DNA of 64,000 nt, from positions 62,001 to 126,000 of the forward strand of contig NZ_VCNA01000013.1 in assembly GCF_006170445.1 (NCBI RefSeq), given 5' to 3'. Numbering within the stretch: position 1 is the first letter of the stretch; every line of letters begins with the position of its first letter. Position numbers and translations under genes: made by a program. The notes under the pieces were generated by a model. It was not told the origin of the DNA and made no database searches. It worked only from the letters and a program-made list of their open reading frames with translations. Below are positions 40,712 through 49,494 of the stretch, piece after piece. The DNA is from Brevibacillus dissolubilis. GTDB lineage: Bacteria; Bacillota; Bacilli; Brevibacillales; Brevibacillaceae.

Positions 40712-41494
40712 ATGCCAGAAGTAACCTATGAGCAGCTTACTGAGCTTTTTACAAAAAATGAAGAGGTGAGCGAACGCGTTCATTCTTTTGTAAATCAGTA
40801 TTTTCGCGATTACCATTACCCTGGATGGAATATCATTGATGGGGCAAAGCGTTGGCTAGAAGATTATTTTTTTCTGTTGCAAGCACCCATTCGAGCCGCA
40901 TCGCTTGGTGGGTTTATCTTACACAAGAATGATAAAAAAATTTGTTATATAAATACATGGCATCCGCGGATTTATCAATATTTTGTATTGTTCCACGAGG
41001 TCTATCACATTCTGTCTTCCAGCAGTCACGATGACAATAGGCGACAGCCCCTACATTTGATTGAATCGACTATAGATGACGACTTGGAAGAAAGAGCCGC
41101 TGACTATTTTGCTTCTATCGTTCTGATGGATGCTCGGGAAGTCCGATCATTTTATCAAACCTTACATGAAGAGGATTGCTTTGAAAAAAAGATCTTTTTA
41201 ACGATGAACAGATTTACCTCCCCTTATAAAGCTGTGCTAATTCGTTTATTTGAATTAAATCTCATCGATGATCAACAGATATCGAGTCACTTCGACAAAA
41301 TATTTGACTGGGAAGCAACAGCCAAAGAATATGGAATCGACCCTTATAATTTTCAAAGAAGCGGTCATATTTCGTTTGGACGCTTGCTCGATAAAATGAA
41401 GCAGTCAGATATGCCTGATATCGTGAATGAAAGTAACTATGATGTATACATTCAAGTCAAAAATTACTTCGAGAAAATTGCAAAGGACGGTTGA
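40712..41494 (+). CDS. ImmA/IrrE (M78, COG2856)-like metallopeptidase
   Basis: The 260-residue protein carries the zinc motif LFHEVYHILSSS (HExxH, near 91-95) and a later EERAADYFASIVLM, where Glu of the EExAAxxFA signature is the third ligand. This is the ImmA/IrrE pattern. Family members cleave partner XRE repressors, releasing phage, mobile-element or stress genes. The partner here is most likely the HTH protein at 40334. It lies 12 bases behind that gene and four bases before the next gene. There is no transmembrane segment. Confidence 0.82.
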   Translation: MPEVTYEQLTELFTKNEEVSERVHSFVNQYFRDYHYPGWNIIDGAKRWLEDYFFLLQAPIRAASLGGFILHKNDKKICYINTWHPRIYQYFVLFHEVYHILSSSSHDDNRRQPLHLIESTIDDDLEERAADYFASIVLMDAREVRSFYQTLHEEDCFEKKIFLTMNRFTSPYKAVLIRLFELNLIDDQQISSHFDKIFDWEATAKEYGIDPYNFQRSGHISFGRLLDKMKQSDMPDIVNESNYDVYIQVKNYFEKIAKDG

Positions 41495-41498
41495 AAGC

Positions 41499-42344
41499 TT
41501 GTCAGCACAGTGGATGGTTTCAGATATCGCAAAAATTGTAGCTTTGCTTGATCAAGCTGGCTGCTTTTATTTATGCGACACAGTCGCGGTCTCCCAGTTT
41601 GAGTTGGCTTATCACCGTCATCAAAAAAATTTATTGGGGATGTTTGTAAGGCCGGATGACCTGATTATCCTCACTGATACAATCACAGCAGAAACACGAA
41701 TGGCTGAGGATAAGGATGACCGTTATATGACCTATCTCCGTCAATTTCCCAATGTCATCTGTATTAAGGAATCAGACTTTCTTGCATTATTACAGTCTGA
41801 GTATCATCCCCAAGCCGCTAAAAAGAAGTTCAAAGCACTTGCCTCTAGAGTCTTTCAATACATCCAGCCACTACGTGAACAGATCCAACGCATCGATGAA
41901 CCCACGACGATCTCATTGTGTATAAACAATCTATTTGCTTCACGCGGTGATAAAAACAAAGGGGAATTCATGTTGGTCTGGCTTTCCGCCTTGTTGCGGG
42001 AACTCTATCCTCCAAAAGCTATTTCCTTCGTCGGTTATGACCGCGACCTGTATCAACTGGTACATGATTTTCATTTCAGAAATCGGCATCTGAATGAAGA
42101 ACTTCGTATGCGGGGGGATATCCAGATTGTCAGTACGGATACCTTGTTACAGGGGTTGCTTAAAACTCATCACCCTCGAGACGAGATCATAGAGCTTTGC
42201 GGCATATACCGTAATGAAAGCCGTAAAGTACTATTCCACCATATCCAAAACGGTTTAAGGCAAAAGGCATTAACAGAAGGCGTATTGCCAAATCCCGTTT
42301 TTGTAGAACGGATTATCCAATCCACCGTTGATATTGTCTATTAG
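41499..42344 (+). CDS. PIN-like domain protein, third gene of the cassette
   Basis: About 281 residues from TTG 41499, close behind the peptidase stop with AAAGGA upstream; an in-frame ATG at 41514 lacks a site. Acidic residues fall in a PIN-like order: FYLCDTVAV, ILTDTITAETRMAE, SRGDKNKGEFMLVW and FVGYDRDLYQLVHDF. PIN domains are metal-dependent RNases and often toxins. I recognise no exact family, so this is an inference from the motif order. The product is likely the effector of the HTH/peptidase pair. Confidence 0.5.
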   Translation: MSAQWMVSDIAKIVALLDQAGCFYLCDTVAVSQFELAYHRHQKNLLGMFVRPDDLIILTDTITAETRMAEDKDDRYMTYLRQFPNVICIKESDFLALLQSEYHPQAAKKKFKALASRVFQYIQPLREQIQRIDEPTTISLCINNLFASRGDKNKGEFMLVWLSALLRELYPPKAISFVGYDRDLYQLVHDFHFRNRHLNEELRMRGDIQIVSTDTLLQGLLKTHHPRDEIIELCGIYRNESRKVLFHHIQNGLRQKALTEGVLPNPVFVERIIQSTVDIVY

Positions 42345-42383
42345 TCCTGCTCTTGTAAACCATAGCAAGAGCAGGACTTTTTC
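42343..42383. terminator. Bidirectional terminator after the cassette and azlD
   Basis: AGTCCTGCTCTTG (42343-42355) pairs perfectly with its complement at 42366-42378, followed by T on the plus strand; A run and stem serve the opposite gene too. Confidence 0.9.
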
Positions 42384-42692
42384 CTATAGTCTCCACAGCA
42401 CCACTGCCCCAACACCCGCCACCAACGCCAGCGCAATATGCTTTTTCCATACGCCCACTGCCAACGCTACAATCCCCGCTACCAGATACTCGGGGTCAAA
42501 CACTCCATCAGGCCGATGAAACACTATCGGTGGAATCGTCAGCGAGCTGAATACGCCGACCGGAACCATTTTCAATCCTCTTCTCACCCAGTCCGGCAGC
42601 TCCAGACGCGAACTGATCAACAGCATCGGGAAACGGGTCAGGTACGTGATGACCGCCATCCCGACAATAATCCACAGCACATCATTGCTCAT
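42384..42692 (-). CDS. azlD: AzlD-family branched-chain amino acid exporter subunit
   Basis: The 102-residue protein has three to four helices and the AzlD pattern MAVITYLTRFPMLLISSRLELPDWVRRGLKMVPVG (in part), followed by FSSLTIPPIV. It partners AzlC to export valine-type amino acids. It overlaps azlC by 11 bases, so the pair is translationally coupled. Confidence 0.92.
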   Translation of the reverse strand: MSNDVLWIIVGMAVITYLTRFPMLLISSRLELPDWVRRGLKMVPVGVFSSLTIPPIVFHRPDGVFDPEYLVAGIVALAVGVWKKHIALALVAGVGAVVLWRL

Positions 42693-43362
42693 CGGCGAAC
42701 ACCCCCATCACGACCGCTGCCATCGTACCTAAGATGACAGCCAGCGTCGCACCTTGCAGATAGTAACCGAGACATGCGACTCCTGCCGCGAGCACGGCTG
42801 CTTTTATATAAAAACGCGAGGTCAGATATAAGGCCAGAAAGCCGAGAAATGTCGCAAGAAACGCAAAATCAAGCCCGTATGCTTCCGGCTCGGTGATTAG
42901 CGTGCCAAATACCGCTCCCGCCAGTGTCGCAAGGCCCCAGATCAGGTAATCCACCAGTCCGGCTCCAGTAAAATAGGACAGGCTGAATTTTTCCTCTTTG
43001 TCTAAGTAGGCAGACTTGAGGGCAAAGGTCTCATCGTTGAGCCAATGCGACAACAACGCCATCCTCCACGTAGACACGCCACGAAAGGCCGGGCCGAGTG
43101 ATAATCCATACAAAAGATGACGTGCGTTCAAAAGCGCCGTCGAGATCAAAACCGGCCAGGCTCCCACTCCTTGTGTGAGCAACCCCAATGCCGCGAATTG
43201 TGACGATCCGGCATTGACCAGCAGGGAAAACATCATCGCTTCCGGTATTCCCAGACCCGCCTGCCTTACCAGAATCCCAAATACCATGCCATCTATGATA
43301 CCAGCCCCTGCGACAGGCAGGATTTCTTTCATGCCCCGCACGGCTTGTTTTTGGTCATTCAT
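42682..43362 (-). CDS. azlC: AzlC-family branched-chain amino acid exporter
   Basis: The 226-residue protein has about six helices, with LLVNAGSSQFAALGLL and LLNARHLLYGLSLGPAFRG, the typical AzlC signature of a Ser/Gln-rich helix and an Asn-Ala-Arg-His loop. Together with AzlD it exports branched-chain amino acids or analogues. A LIV-type importer lies 1.5 kb away on the same strand, so import and export genes for similar substrates are neighbours here. Confidence 0.92.
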   Translation of the reverse strand: MNDQKQAVRGMKEILPVAGAGIIDGMVFGILVRQAGLGIPEAMMFSLLVNAGSSQFAALGLLTQGVGAWPVLISTALLNARHLLYGLSLGPAFRGVSTWRMALLSHWLNDETFALKSAYLDKEEKFSLSYFTGAGLVDYLIWGLATLAGAVFGTLITEPEAYGLDFAFLATFLGFLALYLTSRFYIKAAVLAAGVACLGYYLQGATLAVILGTMAAVVMGVFADEQ

Positions 43363-43393
43363 CTGCTCCCCACCCTTCTTTTTCTAACTTTTC

Positions 43394-43422
43394 ACTTTAT
43401 AGCTGAGAGCCCACGGCGTCAA
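43394..43422 (-). promoter_or_regulatory. Putative promoter of azlCD
   Basis: TTGACG (43417-43422) and TAAAGT (43394-43399) on the minus strand, 17 bases apart. Confidence 0.5.
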
Positions 43423-43536
43423 CCCCCATGCCATACTCGTGCCATAAAGAGGAAGCACAAATCCGCCAGTCTCCCGGTAGATTCCGCCCACACCAATCCA
43501 TACTAAGGAGAAGGAATGACATAAGGGGGCAGCCGA

Positions 43537-44115
43537 GTGATGGTAACCAGACGCTATGTGTTTCTCCTTCTCCTGACAGGTATGTTTTGTTTACTGACTC
43601 TTTTTCCGACTTCGACGTATATAGAAGCATCTAAGACACACCAGCAGATCCCTGAGAGTCAGAAGCTGTATATCAATCCGGAGTACCACTTCCAATTGGC
43701 CTATCCCGCTCATTGGACTAAGATCAAAGGCATCTACGAAGAGCGCTACGGGGCCAATGACGGCTTTTTTCAATTTACCGCTGCCGGGACAGGTCTGACC
43801 AAGATCGACGGAATCTCCAAGCAGTTGATGCTGCATAAGCTACAGCCCTACGGTTCTAAGCCACGCAGCTGTGCGATGATGATCGCAGGTCAGCCCGCAC
43901 GCCTGATTTTACCGTCTCAGGATCAAGCGCCGTTTCTGAATAGACAAGCTGCTTTATTAGTGCATTATCCAAAACCCGTCAAGATCGGCGGCACTTCCTA
44001 TGCGTATCTGCTTCTGTGGGCAGATGAGGAGCATATCTATGATCTGGCCCAGAACATCCGCTTTATGCCACAAGTGGAAAAAGGAAATCACAGCAAAAAG
44101 ACCGACGGAAGGTAA
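43537..44115 (+). CDS. Unrecognised secreted protein
   Basis: The 192-residue protein starts with a hydrophobic signal (RYVFLLLLTGMFCLLTLF) and has no lipobox. The mature part contains YINPEYHFQLAYPAHWTK, a PsbP-like motif of a strand followed by a Pro-Trp turn, and later QPARLILPSQDQAPF. The N-terminal codon is GTG at 43537 or ATG at 43540; AGGGGG lies about ten bases upstream. Its last codons form the left arm of the shared terminator. Function unknown. Confidence 0.65.
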   Translation: MMVTRRYVFLLLLTGMFCLLTLFPTSTYIEASKTHQQIPESQKLYINPEYHFQLAYPAHWTKIKGIYEERYGANDGFFQFTAAGTGLTKIDGISKQLMLHKLQPYGSKPRSCAMMIAGQPARLILPSQDQAPFLNRQAALLVHYPKPVKIGGTSYAYLLLWADEEHIYDLAQNIRFMPQVEKGNHSKKTDGR

Positions 44116-44134
44116 CTCCCTCCATCGGTCTTTT
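44095..44134. terminator. Bidirectional terminator overlapping the end of the 43537 gene
   Basis: AAAAAGACCGA (44095-44105) pairs with TCGGTCTTTT (44125-44134); the stop codon lies in the loop. Confidence 0.85.
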
Positions 44135-44149
44135 CACAGGTATCGTATC

Positions 44150-44857
44150 TTACGCCAAGTACGCCTCGCGCACCTGCGGGTTGGACAAAAGCTCTCTCGC
44201 ATCATCTTGCAGGATGATCTCACCTGTCTGGATGACATATCCACGGCTGGCTACCGAGAGCGCTTGGTTCGCGTTCTGCTCGACCAAGAGGATGGTCATG
44301 CCTTCGCGGTTCAGCTCGGTGACGATCTCGAAGATCTGCTCCACCAGAATCGGAGCAAGACCCATGGATGGTTCGTCGAGCATCAGGATTTTGGGCTTCA
44401 TCATCAGGCCGCGCGCGATCGCCAGCATCTGCTGTTCGCCCCCTGACATCGTACCGCCCTTTTGGTTGATCCGCTCTTTGAGACGCGGGAAGAAACGGAA
44501 GGCACGCTCGATACCCTCATCAATCACGCTTTTGTCGGTGACAGAGAACGCGCCCATCTCCAGATTCTCACGTACGGTCAGCTTCGGAAAAATCCGGCGG
44601 CCTTCCGGTACGTGCGCGATCCCAGCCAGTGCGATATCGTGCGTCTTCATCGCGGTGATATCCTGACCATCGAAGAGCACCTTGCCTTGACGGGCACGGG
44701 TCTGGCCGCAGATGGTTTTGAGCGTGGTCGATTTGCCGGCACCGTTTGAGCCGATCAGTGTCACGACTTCGCCTGCCTCGACTTGAATGCTCAACCCTTT
44801 GAGGGCGTGAATCCCACCGTAATAGGTATGAATGTTCTGAAGTTCCAACAGTGGCAT
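44150..44857 (-). CDS. livF: Branched-chain amino acid ABC transporter ATPase LivF
   Basis: The 235-residue ATPase has Walker A GSNGAGKSTT, signature TMSGGEQQMLAIARGLM, Walker B ILMLDEPSMGLAP and an LLVEQNANQAL switch segment. The pattern VILQDDARELLSNPQVREAYL at the end is typical of LivF. It is the last gene of livKHMGF. Confidence 0.95.
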   Translation of the reverse strand: MPLLELQNIHTYYGGIHALKGLSIQVEAGEVVTLIGSNGAGKSTTLKTICGQTRARQGKVLFDGQDITAMKTHDIALAGIAHVPEGRRIFPKLTVRENLEMGAFSVTDKSVIDEGIERAFRFFPRLKERINQKGGTMSGGEQQMLAIARGLMMKPKILMLDEPSMGLAPILVEQIFEIVTELNREGMTILLVEQNANQALSVASRGYVIQTGEIILQDDARELLSNPQVREAYLA

Positions 44858-44872
44858 GCTTGCTCCCCCTTC

Positions 44873-45649
44873 CTACGACGCTTCCGTGGCGCTCTTGCCT
44901 AGGTACGCCTCGATAACCTTTGGATTGTTGCGGATTTGCTCTGGAGTGCCTTCCGCGATTTTTTTGCCATAGTCCAATACGTGAATATACTCAGAGAGAC
45001 CCATGACCAGCTTCATATCATGCTCGATCAGGATGATGGTCAGATTCAGCTCTTGCTTGAGCTTGCGGATAAAATCGGTCATCTCCACCGTCTCGCGCGG
45101 GTTCATCCCGGCCGCCGGCTCATCAAGCAAAATAATTTTCGGATTGGTCGCAAGCGCACGGGCAATCTCCAGTCTGCGCTGCAAACCGTATGGCAGACTG
45201 CCTGCCGCTTCATTGGCGATATGCTCAATACCGACATATTCCATGAGTTTGTATGCTTCTACACGCGCCTTCTCTTCTTCTTGGCGCACTTTTTTGGTAT
45301 TGAACAGAATTCCCAACAGACCCGCGCTCAGACGGCTGTGTGTGCCGACCATGACATTTTCGAGTGCGGTCATTTCTTTGAACAGGCGGATGTTTTGGAA
45401 TGTGCGGGTGATACCGCGCTCAGCGATCTGGTCTGGACGCAAGCCCTTGATGCTTTTACCGTCCAAGATCACGTCACCGCCATCCGGCTCATAAAAGCCT
45501 GTCACCATGTTAAAAAAGGTGGTTTTGCCTGCACCGTTCGGGCCGATAACAGCGGTGATCGAGCCTTCTTCGATTTTGACCGTCACGTCCTCGTTGGCTA
45601 ACAGACCACCGAAACGCTTGGTTAAGCCATTCGCTTCTAAAATAGCCAT
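44873..45649 (-). CDS. livG: Branched-chain amino acid ABC transporter ATPase LivG
   Basis: The 258-residue ATPase has Walker A GPNGAGKTT, the LivG-specific ITRTFQNIRLFKEMTALENV, the signature-like GLQRRLEIARALATNPKIILLDEPAAGMNP and ILIEHDMKLVMGLSE. It pairs with LivF to drive transport through LivHM. The gene is 15 bases ahead of livF. Confidence 0.95.
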   Translation of the reverse strand: MAILEANGLTKRFGGLLANEDVTVKIEEGSITAVIGPNGAGKTTFFNMVTGFYEPDGGDVILDGKSIKGLRPDQIAERGITRTFQNIRLFKEMTALENVMVGTHSRLSAGLLGILFNTKKVRQEEEKARVEAYKLMEYVGIEHIANEAAGSLPYGLQRRLEIARALATNPKIILLDEPAAGMNPRETVEMTDFIRKLKQELNLTIILIEHDMKLVMGLSEYIHVLDYGKKIAEGTPEQIRNNPKVIEAYLGKSATEAS

Positions 45650-45670
45650 CTTCTGCTCCCTCCCCGACTG

Positions 45671-46948
45671 TTATTTGCGCCCTGCCACTTTGGCGAGAAT
45701 CCCTTGCTGTTCGCCGAAGTGCTTGCTTTGTTTGATCGAATCGATATCATCTTTTTTGCGCTTGGCCGGAATCAGCCCGTTCGGACGGTACAGCGCCACG
45801 AGAACGAGGATAACCCCGAACACCAGACGCTGGAACTTAGACGGGTCAAGCTGGCTCGGCAGGTTGATCAGACCGGATTGCTGCAAGCCGTGCAGGAAGT
45901 TGGAGAACTCCTTGAGCAATTGCACCTGGAGCACCGTGACGAACGCCGCTCCGAGCACCACGCCCGGGATACTGCCGCTACCGCCCAAAATAACCATGAC
46001 GAGAATCGCAATCGACTCATTCATCGTAAAGGATGTCGGGTCGACAAACGTCTGTTTTGCCGCAAAGATAACCCCGACGATGCCCGCAAACGAAGCACCT
46101 GTGGCAAACGCCGCCAGCTTCGTATTCAACAGCGAAATCCCCATCGACTGCGCCGCCAGCTCATCCTCACGCACCGCGATCCAAGCGCGGCCCAAGCGGG
46201 AATGCTCAAAACGGACGTTAGCCAGTACGATAAACGCGATGACGAACAAGACAATAAAGTAGAAGTAAAACGGTGTCCCCATCTTAATCCCCAACAGCTC
46301 TGGAGCCGGAATCGGCGTGATCCCCTGTGGACCGTTTGTGATGTTGATCGGTTTATCCAAGTTGTTGAATACGATACGGATGATTTCACCAAAACCAAGC
46401 GTAACAATTGCAAGATAGTCACCTTTTACGCGCAAGACCGGCAAACCAAGCAAGATCCCGAAGATCGCAGCGACGATCAGACCGATGATCAGGAACGGCC
46501 AGAACCATTCACCGCTCAGCGGGAAAAAGTCACCTGGGATGAACTCATTGGCTTGGGAGGTCGTGAAGATCGCATACGCATAAGCACCAGCCGCGAAGAA
46601 CGCGACATAACCCAAGTCAAGAAGTCCGGCAAAGCCTACTACGATATTCAGACCCAGTGCCATCGCGACATAGATGCCGACCTGTGTCGCTACCTCCATA
46701 TAGTAGCGGTTGTCCCCGGCTACCAGCGGAATGATCAGAAGCAGCACGGCTGCACCAAGCGCGAAGCGGATCAGGTTACTTCCTTTTGTGTAATACACCA
46801 AGATGATCGAGAAAAGAACTCCCATAAATGCAATAACGGATTTGTCCAAGCTGTACAGTGCGCCGGAGAATACGGCAATCCACAAAACGGTAAAGAGCAG
46901 CGGTACCTCTTTATTTTTCAGCAGATTCATTTCCATGAGTTTAGCCAC
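45671..46948 (-). CDS. livM: Branched-chain amino acid ABC transporter permease LivM
   Basis: The 425-residue permease has about ten helices. The coupling loop VREDELAAQSMGISLLNTKL and the QGITPIPAPELLG loop are typical of LivM. It is longer than usual at the N-terminus (two additional helices). The start appears to be a GTG at 46948 with GGTGAAG upstream. Confidence 0.93.
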   Translation of the reverse strand: MAKLMEMNLLKNKEVPLLFTVLWIAVFSGALYSLDKSVIAFMGVLFSIILVYYTKGSNLIRFALGAAVLLLIIPLVAGDNRYYMEVATQVGIYVAMALGLNIVVGFAGLLDLGYVAFFAAGAYAYAIFTTSQANEFIPGDFFPLSGEWFWPFLIIGLIVAAIFGILLGLPVLRVKGDYLAIVTLGFGEIIRIVFNNLDKPINITNGPQGITPIPAPELLGIKMGTPFYFYFIVLFVIAFIVLANVRFEHSRLGRAWIAVREDELAAQSMGISLLNTKLAAFATGASFAGIVGVIFAAKQTFVDPTSFTMNESIAILVMVILGGSGSIPGVVLGAAFVTVLQVQLLKEFSNFLHGLQQSGLINLPSQLDPSKFQRLVFGVILVLVALYRPNGLIPAKRKKDDIDSIKQSKHFGEQQGILAKVAGRK

Positions 46949-46958
46949 TTGTCTTCAC

Positions 46959-47906
46959 CTACACTTTCTCTTTCACGGCTTCTCCGAAGAGACCCTCTGG
47001 TTTGAAAAGAAGCACGAGAATCAGAATGGAAAAGGCAAATACGTCTTTATACTCGGCACCAAAAGCACCGTTGGTCAGAGGCCCCATATAAGCACCGGAG
47101 AGCGACTCCAACAGACCAATGATCACACCGCCAACCATCGCGCCACGCAGGTTCCCGATCCCGCCGAGTACAGCTGCGGTGAACGCTTTTAAACCAAGGA
47201 TAAAACCGATATACGGGTCAATCGTTCCGTAGTTCTGGGCAAACAGCACACCTGTCGCGCCACCCAGACTGGAGCCGATCAAGAAGGTCAGCATAATGAC
47301 TTTGTCTACATTGATCGTCATCAGAGACGCAGTGGATTGGTCTTGGGCGACGGCACGCATCGCGATCCCCCACTTGGTTTTGTTGACGAAGAGTGTCAGG
47401 ACGATCATCAGGACAATTGCGATCACCATAACCATGATTGCTTTTTGCGGTACGGTAGCGAATCCAAGCTCCAGGCTACCTGTAAACAGCTGCGGAGAGT
47501 TGAGGTAAAACTCATTGCGGTAGATGGCTTCACTGAAACGAACCAAGTCTTGTAGCAAGAAGGATACACCAATAGCGGAGATCAGCGGAACCAATCGCGG
47601 TGCCCCCCGAAGCGGACGGTACGCGACCCGTTCGATCCCGACACCCAGTGCCCCTGTGATCGCCATCGCCACAATCAGCGTGATGAAAAAGGCCACAAAC
47701 GGGTTCATTCCTTCCAGCGTCCCCAACGCTTCAAACGTCAGCAACACTTCTGTTCCAACAAACGCCCCCACCATGAAGAGGTCACCGTGCGCGAAGTTAA
47801 TAAATTCGAGGATACCGTATACCATGGTATACCCCAATGCCACGACGGCGTACATGAAGCCAAGAGTCAGCCCGTCAACCAGGACCTGAGGTAACATGCT
47901 CAACAT
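46959..47906 (-). CDS. livH: Branched-chain amino acid ABC transporter permease LivH
   Basis: The 315-residue permease has about eight helices, with the LivH motifs YTMVYGILEFINFAHGDLFM near 26-45 and MRAVAQDQSTASLMTINVDKV and GLKAFTAAVLGGIGN later on. It forms the channel with LivM. It is the first gene after the livK-livH hairpin. Confidence 0.95.
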   Translation of the reverse strand: MLSMLPQVLVDGLTLGFMYAVVALGYTMVYGILEFINFAHGDLFMVGAFVGTEVLLTFEALGTLEGMNPFVAFFITLIVAMAITGALGVGIERVAYRPLRGAPRLVPLISAIGVSFLLQDLVRFSEAIYRNEFYLNSPQLFTGSLELGFATVPQKAIMVMVIAIVLMIVLTLFVNKTKWGIAMRAVAQDQSTASLMTINVDKVIMLTFLIGSSLGGATGVLFAQNYGTIDPYIGFILGLKAFTAAVLGGIGNLRGAMVGGVIIGLLESLSGAYMGPLTNGAFGAEYKDVFAFSILILVLLFKPEGLFGEAVKEKV

Positions 47907-47955
47907 CGTCTTTCCCCCCTGTATCAGTCACACTTTTTTCAATCAATTTCTCCCA

Positions 47956-48000
47956 ATAAAAAGATAAGGGGGCGTGCACCTGTCACGGGACGCCCCTATC
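47956..48000 (-). terminator. Attenuator-like hairpin between livK and livH
   Basis: GATAGGGGCGT pairs with ACGCCCCCTTATC on the minus strand, followed by TTTTT. It probably lets the binding protein be made in excess over the membrane parts. Confidence 0.75.
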
Positions 48001-48015
48001 ATCCATGCTTGAGGC

Positions 48016-49215
48016 TTACTCTACTTTTCCGACGAATTCAGATTTGTCTTTGCCGAATTTGTAGATGAACACGTCAGCGAATTGGTTATCACCTTTTTCA
48101 TCGAAGGTGACTTTGGTGAACTGACCTTGGTAATCTTTAGTTTTGTGGACAGCCTCCAGGACTTGTTCACGGGAAGGCTTTTTGCCGCCGTTCGCTTTGA
48201 TGGCTTCCTTGATCCCTTCGAGCAGGACGCCTGCTGCGTCGTAGCCGTATACAGAGAAGGTTTCTGGTTTTTTGCCCATGCTCTTCTCGTAAGCATCAGC
48301 CCACTTCTTACCTTCAGCGGTCTGGGTTACGTCACCGGCGATGGAGGTGAATACGACGCCTTCTACCGCATCGCCTGCGATTTTAGCAAGCTCGGAGGAG
48401 TCGATCCCGTCGCCGCCCATGAATACGCCTTTGAAGCCTTTTTCGCGGGCTTGTTTGACCAGAATGCCTGCTTCGGAGTAGATCCCACCGAAGTAGAGCA
48501 TATCCGGGCTCTTGGAGATCACTTGGTTTAATACCGCGCTGTAGTCTTTTTCGCCTTGGGTGATCCCTTCATAACCGACGATTTCTACCCCGTCTTTTTC
48601 GAATTGGGCTTTCACCTGGTCGGTGATCCCTTGACCGTAGGCGGTTTTGTCATGGACGATGAAGACTTTTTTCACGCCCAGCTTTTCTTTTGCATAGATC
48701 GCGGCTTTCGGACCTTGGGAGTCGTCACGCGCGCAGATGCGGTGTACAACCTTTTTACCTTCTTCGGTCAGCTTGACACCGGTGTTGGCTGGAGAGACCA
48801 TGACCAGCTTGCCTTCTTCATATTTCACAGAGGATGGGATCGCAACGCCGGTATTGTAGTGACCGACAACGCCCAGCACGTCTGGGTTGGACAATAACAT
48901 CTCGGCATTGGCTACGCCTTGTTTCGGGTCAGCTTGGTCATCTTGCGGGCTCAGCTGAAGATCGAAGCCGAGTTTTTTGAATTCTTCTTTTTGCAGATTG
49001 ACAGCGTATTCTGCCCCTGTCTTAATCGCGTCCCCGACAACCGATTGAGAACCGGAAAGCGGGCTTTGGGTAGCAATCACGATCTTGGTGCTGCCTGATG
49101 CATCACTTGCCCCCTCGGTACCACCTGTGGTCTGACTTCCCCCACAACCTGTCACTGCCATACCCGCTGCTACCACTGCCGAAATAAATCCGATTTGTGA
49201 GCGTTTTCTCATCAT
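48016..49215 (-). CDS. livK: Branched-chain amino acid ABC transporter substrate-binding lipoprotein
   Basis: A 399-residue lipoprotein with lipobox VTGCGGS. The periplasmic-binding fold has the LivK signs: IVIATQSPLSGSQSVVGDAIKTGAEYAV (in part), DDQADPKQGVANAEMLLSNPDVLGVVGHYNTGVAIP in pieces, and VFIVHDKTAYGQGITDQVK. ATG 49215 follows GGGGG. It binds leucine, isoleucine, valine or related substrates at the cell surface; exact specificity is not visible. Confidence 0.94.
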   Translation of the reverse strand: MMRKRSQIGFISAVVAAGMAVTGCGGSQTTGGTEGASDASGSTKIVIATQSPLSGSQSVVGDAIKTGAEYAVNLQKEEFKKLGFDLQLSPQDDQADPKQGVANAEMLLSNPDVLGVVGHYNTGVAIPSSVKYEEGKLVMVSPANTGVKLTEEGKKVVHRICARDDSQGPKAAIYAKEKLGVKKVFIVHDKTAYGQGITDQVKAQFEKDGVEIVGYEGITQGEKDYSAVLNQVISKSPDMLYFGGIYSEAGILVKQAREKGFKGVFMGGDGIDSSELAKIAGDAVEGVVFTSIAGDVTQTAEGKKWADAYEKSMGKKPETFSVYGYDAAGVLLEGIKEAIKANGGKKPSREQVLEAVHKTKDYQGQFTKVTFDEKGDNQFADVFIYKFGKDKSEFVGKVE

Positions 49216-49343
49216 TGAATCCCCCTTTGATCTACCTATATGTTTTTCCATAAATAAACAATACTTCTATTACATGTCGCTTCCGGCAAGAGTGAGAGTT
49301 CCGGCCCTAGCGATAGATGCTTTATTTATCTTAATTCTTCTTT

Positions 49344-49371
49344 ATTGTAAAATAAATTAGAAAATTTACAA
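49344..49371 (-). promoter_or_regulatory. Putative promoter of the liv operon
   Basis: TTGTAA (49366-49371) and TACAAT (49344-49349) on the minus strand, spacing 16, in a strongly AT-rich region. Low-quality AATTTTC half-site of a CodY box overlaps it. Confidence 0.4.
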
Positions 49372-49437
49372 GAGAAAAAATATTTTTTATTGTTATACAT
49401 TGAACTTAGTTTCATATACAATCACATATCAATAAGT

Positions 49438-49471
49438 ATATCAATCCTTTATCCAGATAAAGGATTGATAT
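49438..49471. repeat. Perfect 15-bp hairpin between livK promoter region and yerA
   Basis: ATATCAATCCTTTAT (49438-49452) and its exact complement (49457-49471) enclose a four-base loop CCAG. No T run follows on either strand. Two more ATATCAAT-like copies lie just to its left. Confidence 0.7.
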
Positions 49472-49494
49472 CAGATCATAAATGGTTAGCAAAC

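Noticed and set aside
43363-43536. Possible riboswitch or T-box leader before azlC.
   Set aside because: No T-box sequence (TGGNACCGCG) and no antiterminator/terminator pair is seen.
43397-43630. A 77-codon minus-strand frame before azlC.
   Set aside because: It overlaps the azlC promoter and the divergent secreted-protein gene, and looks random in composition.
49355-49371. Possible CodY box at the liv promoter.
   Set aside because: Only the AATTTTC half matches; about five of the fifteen consensus positions fail.
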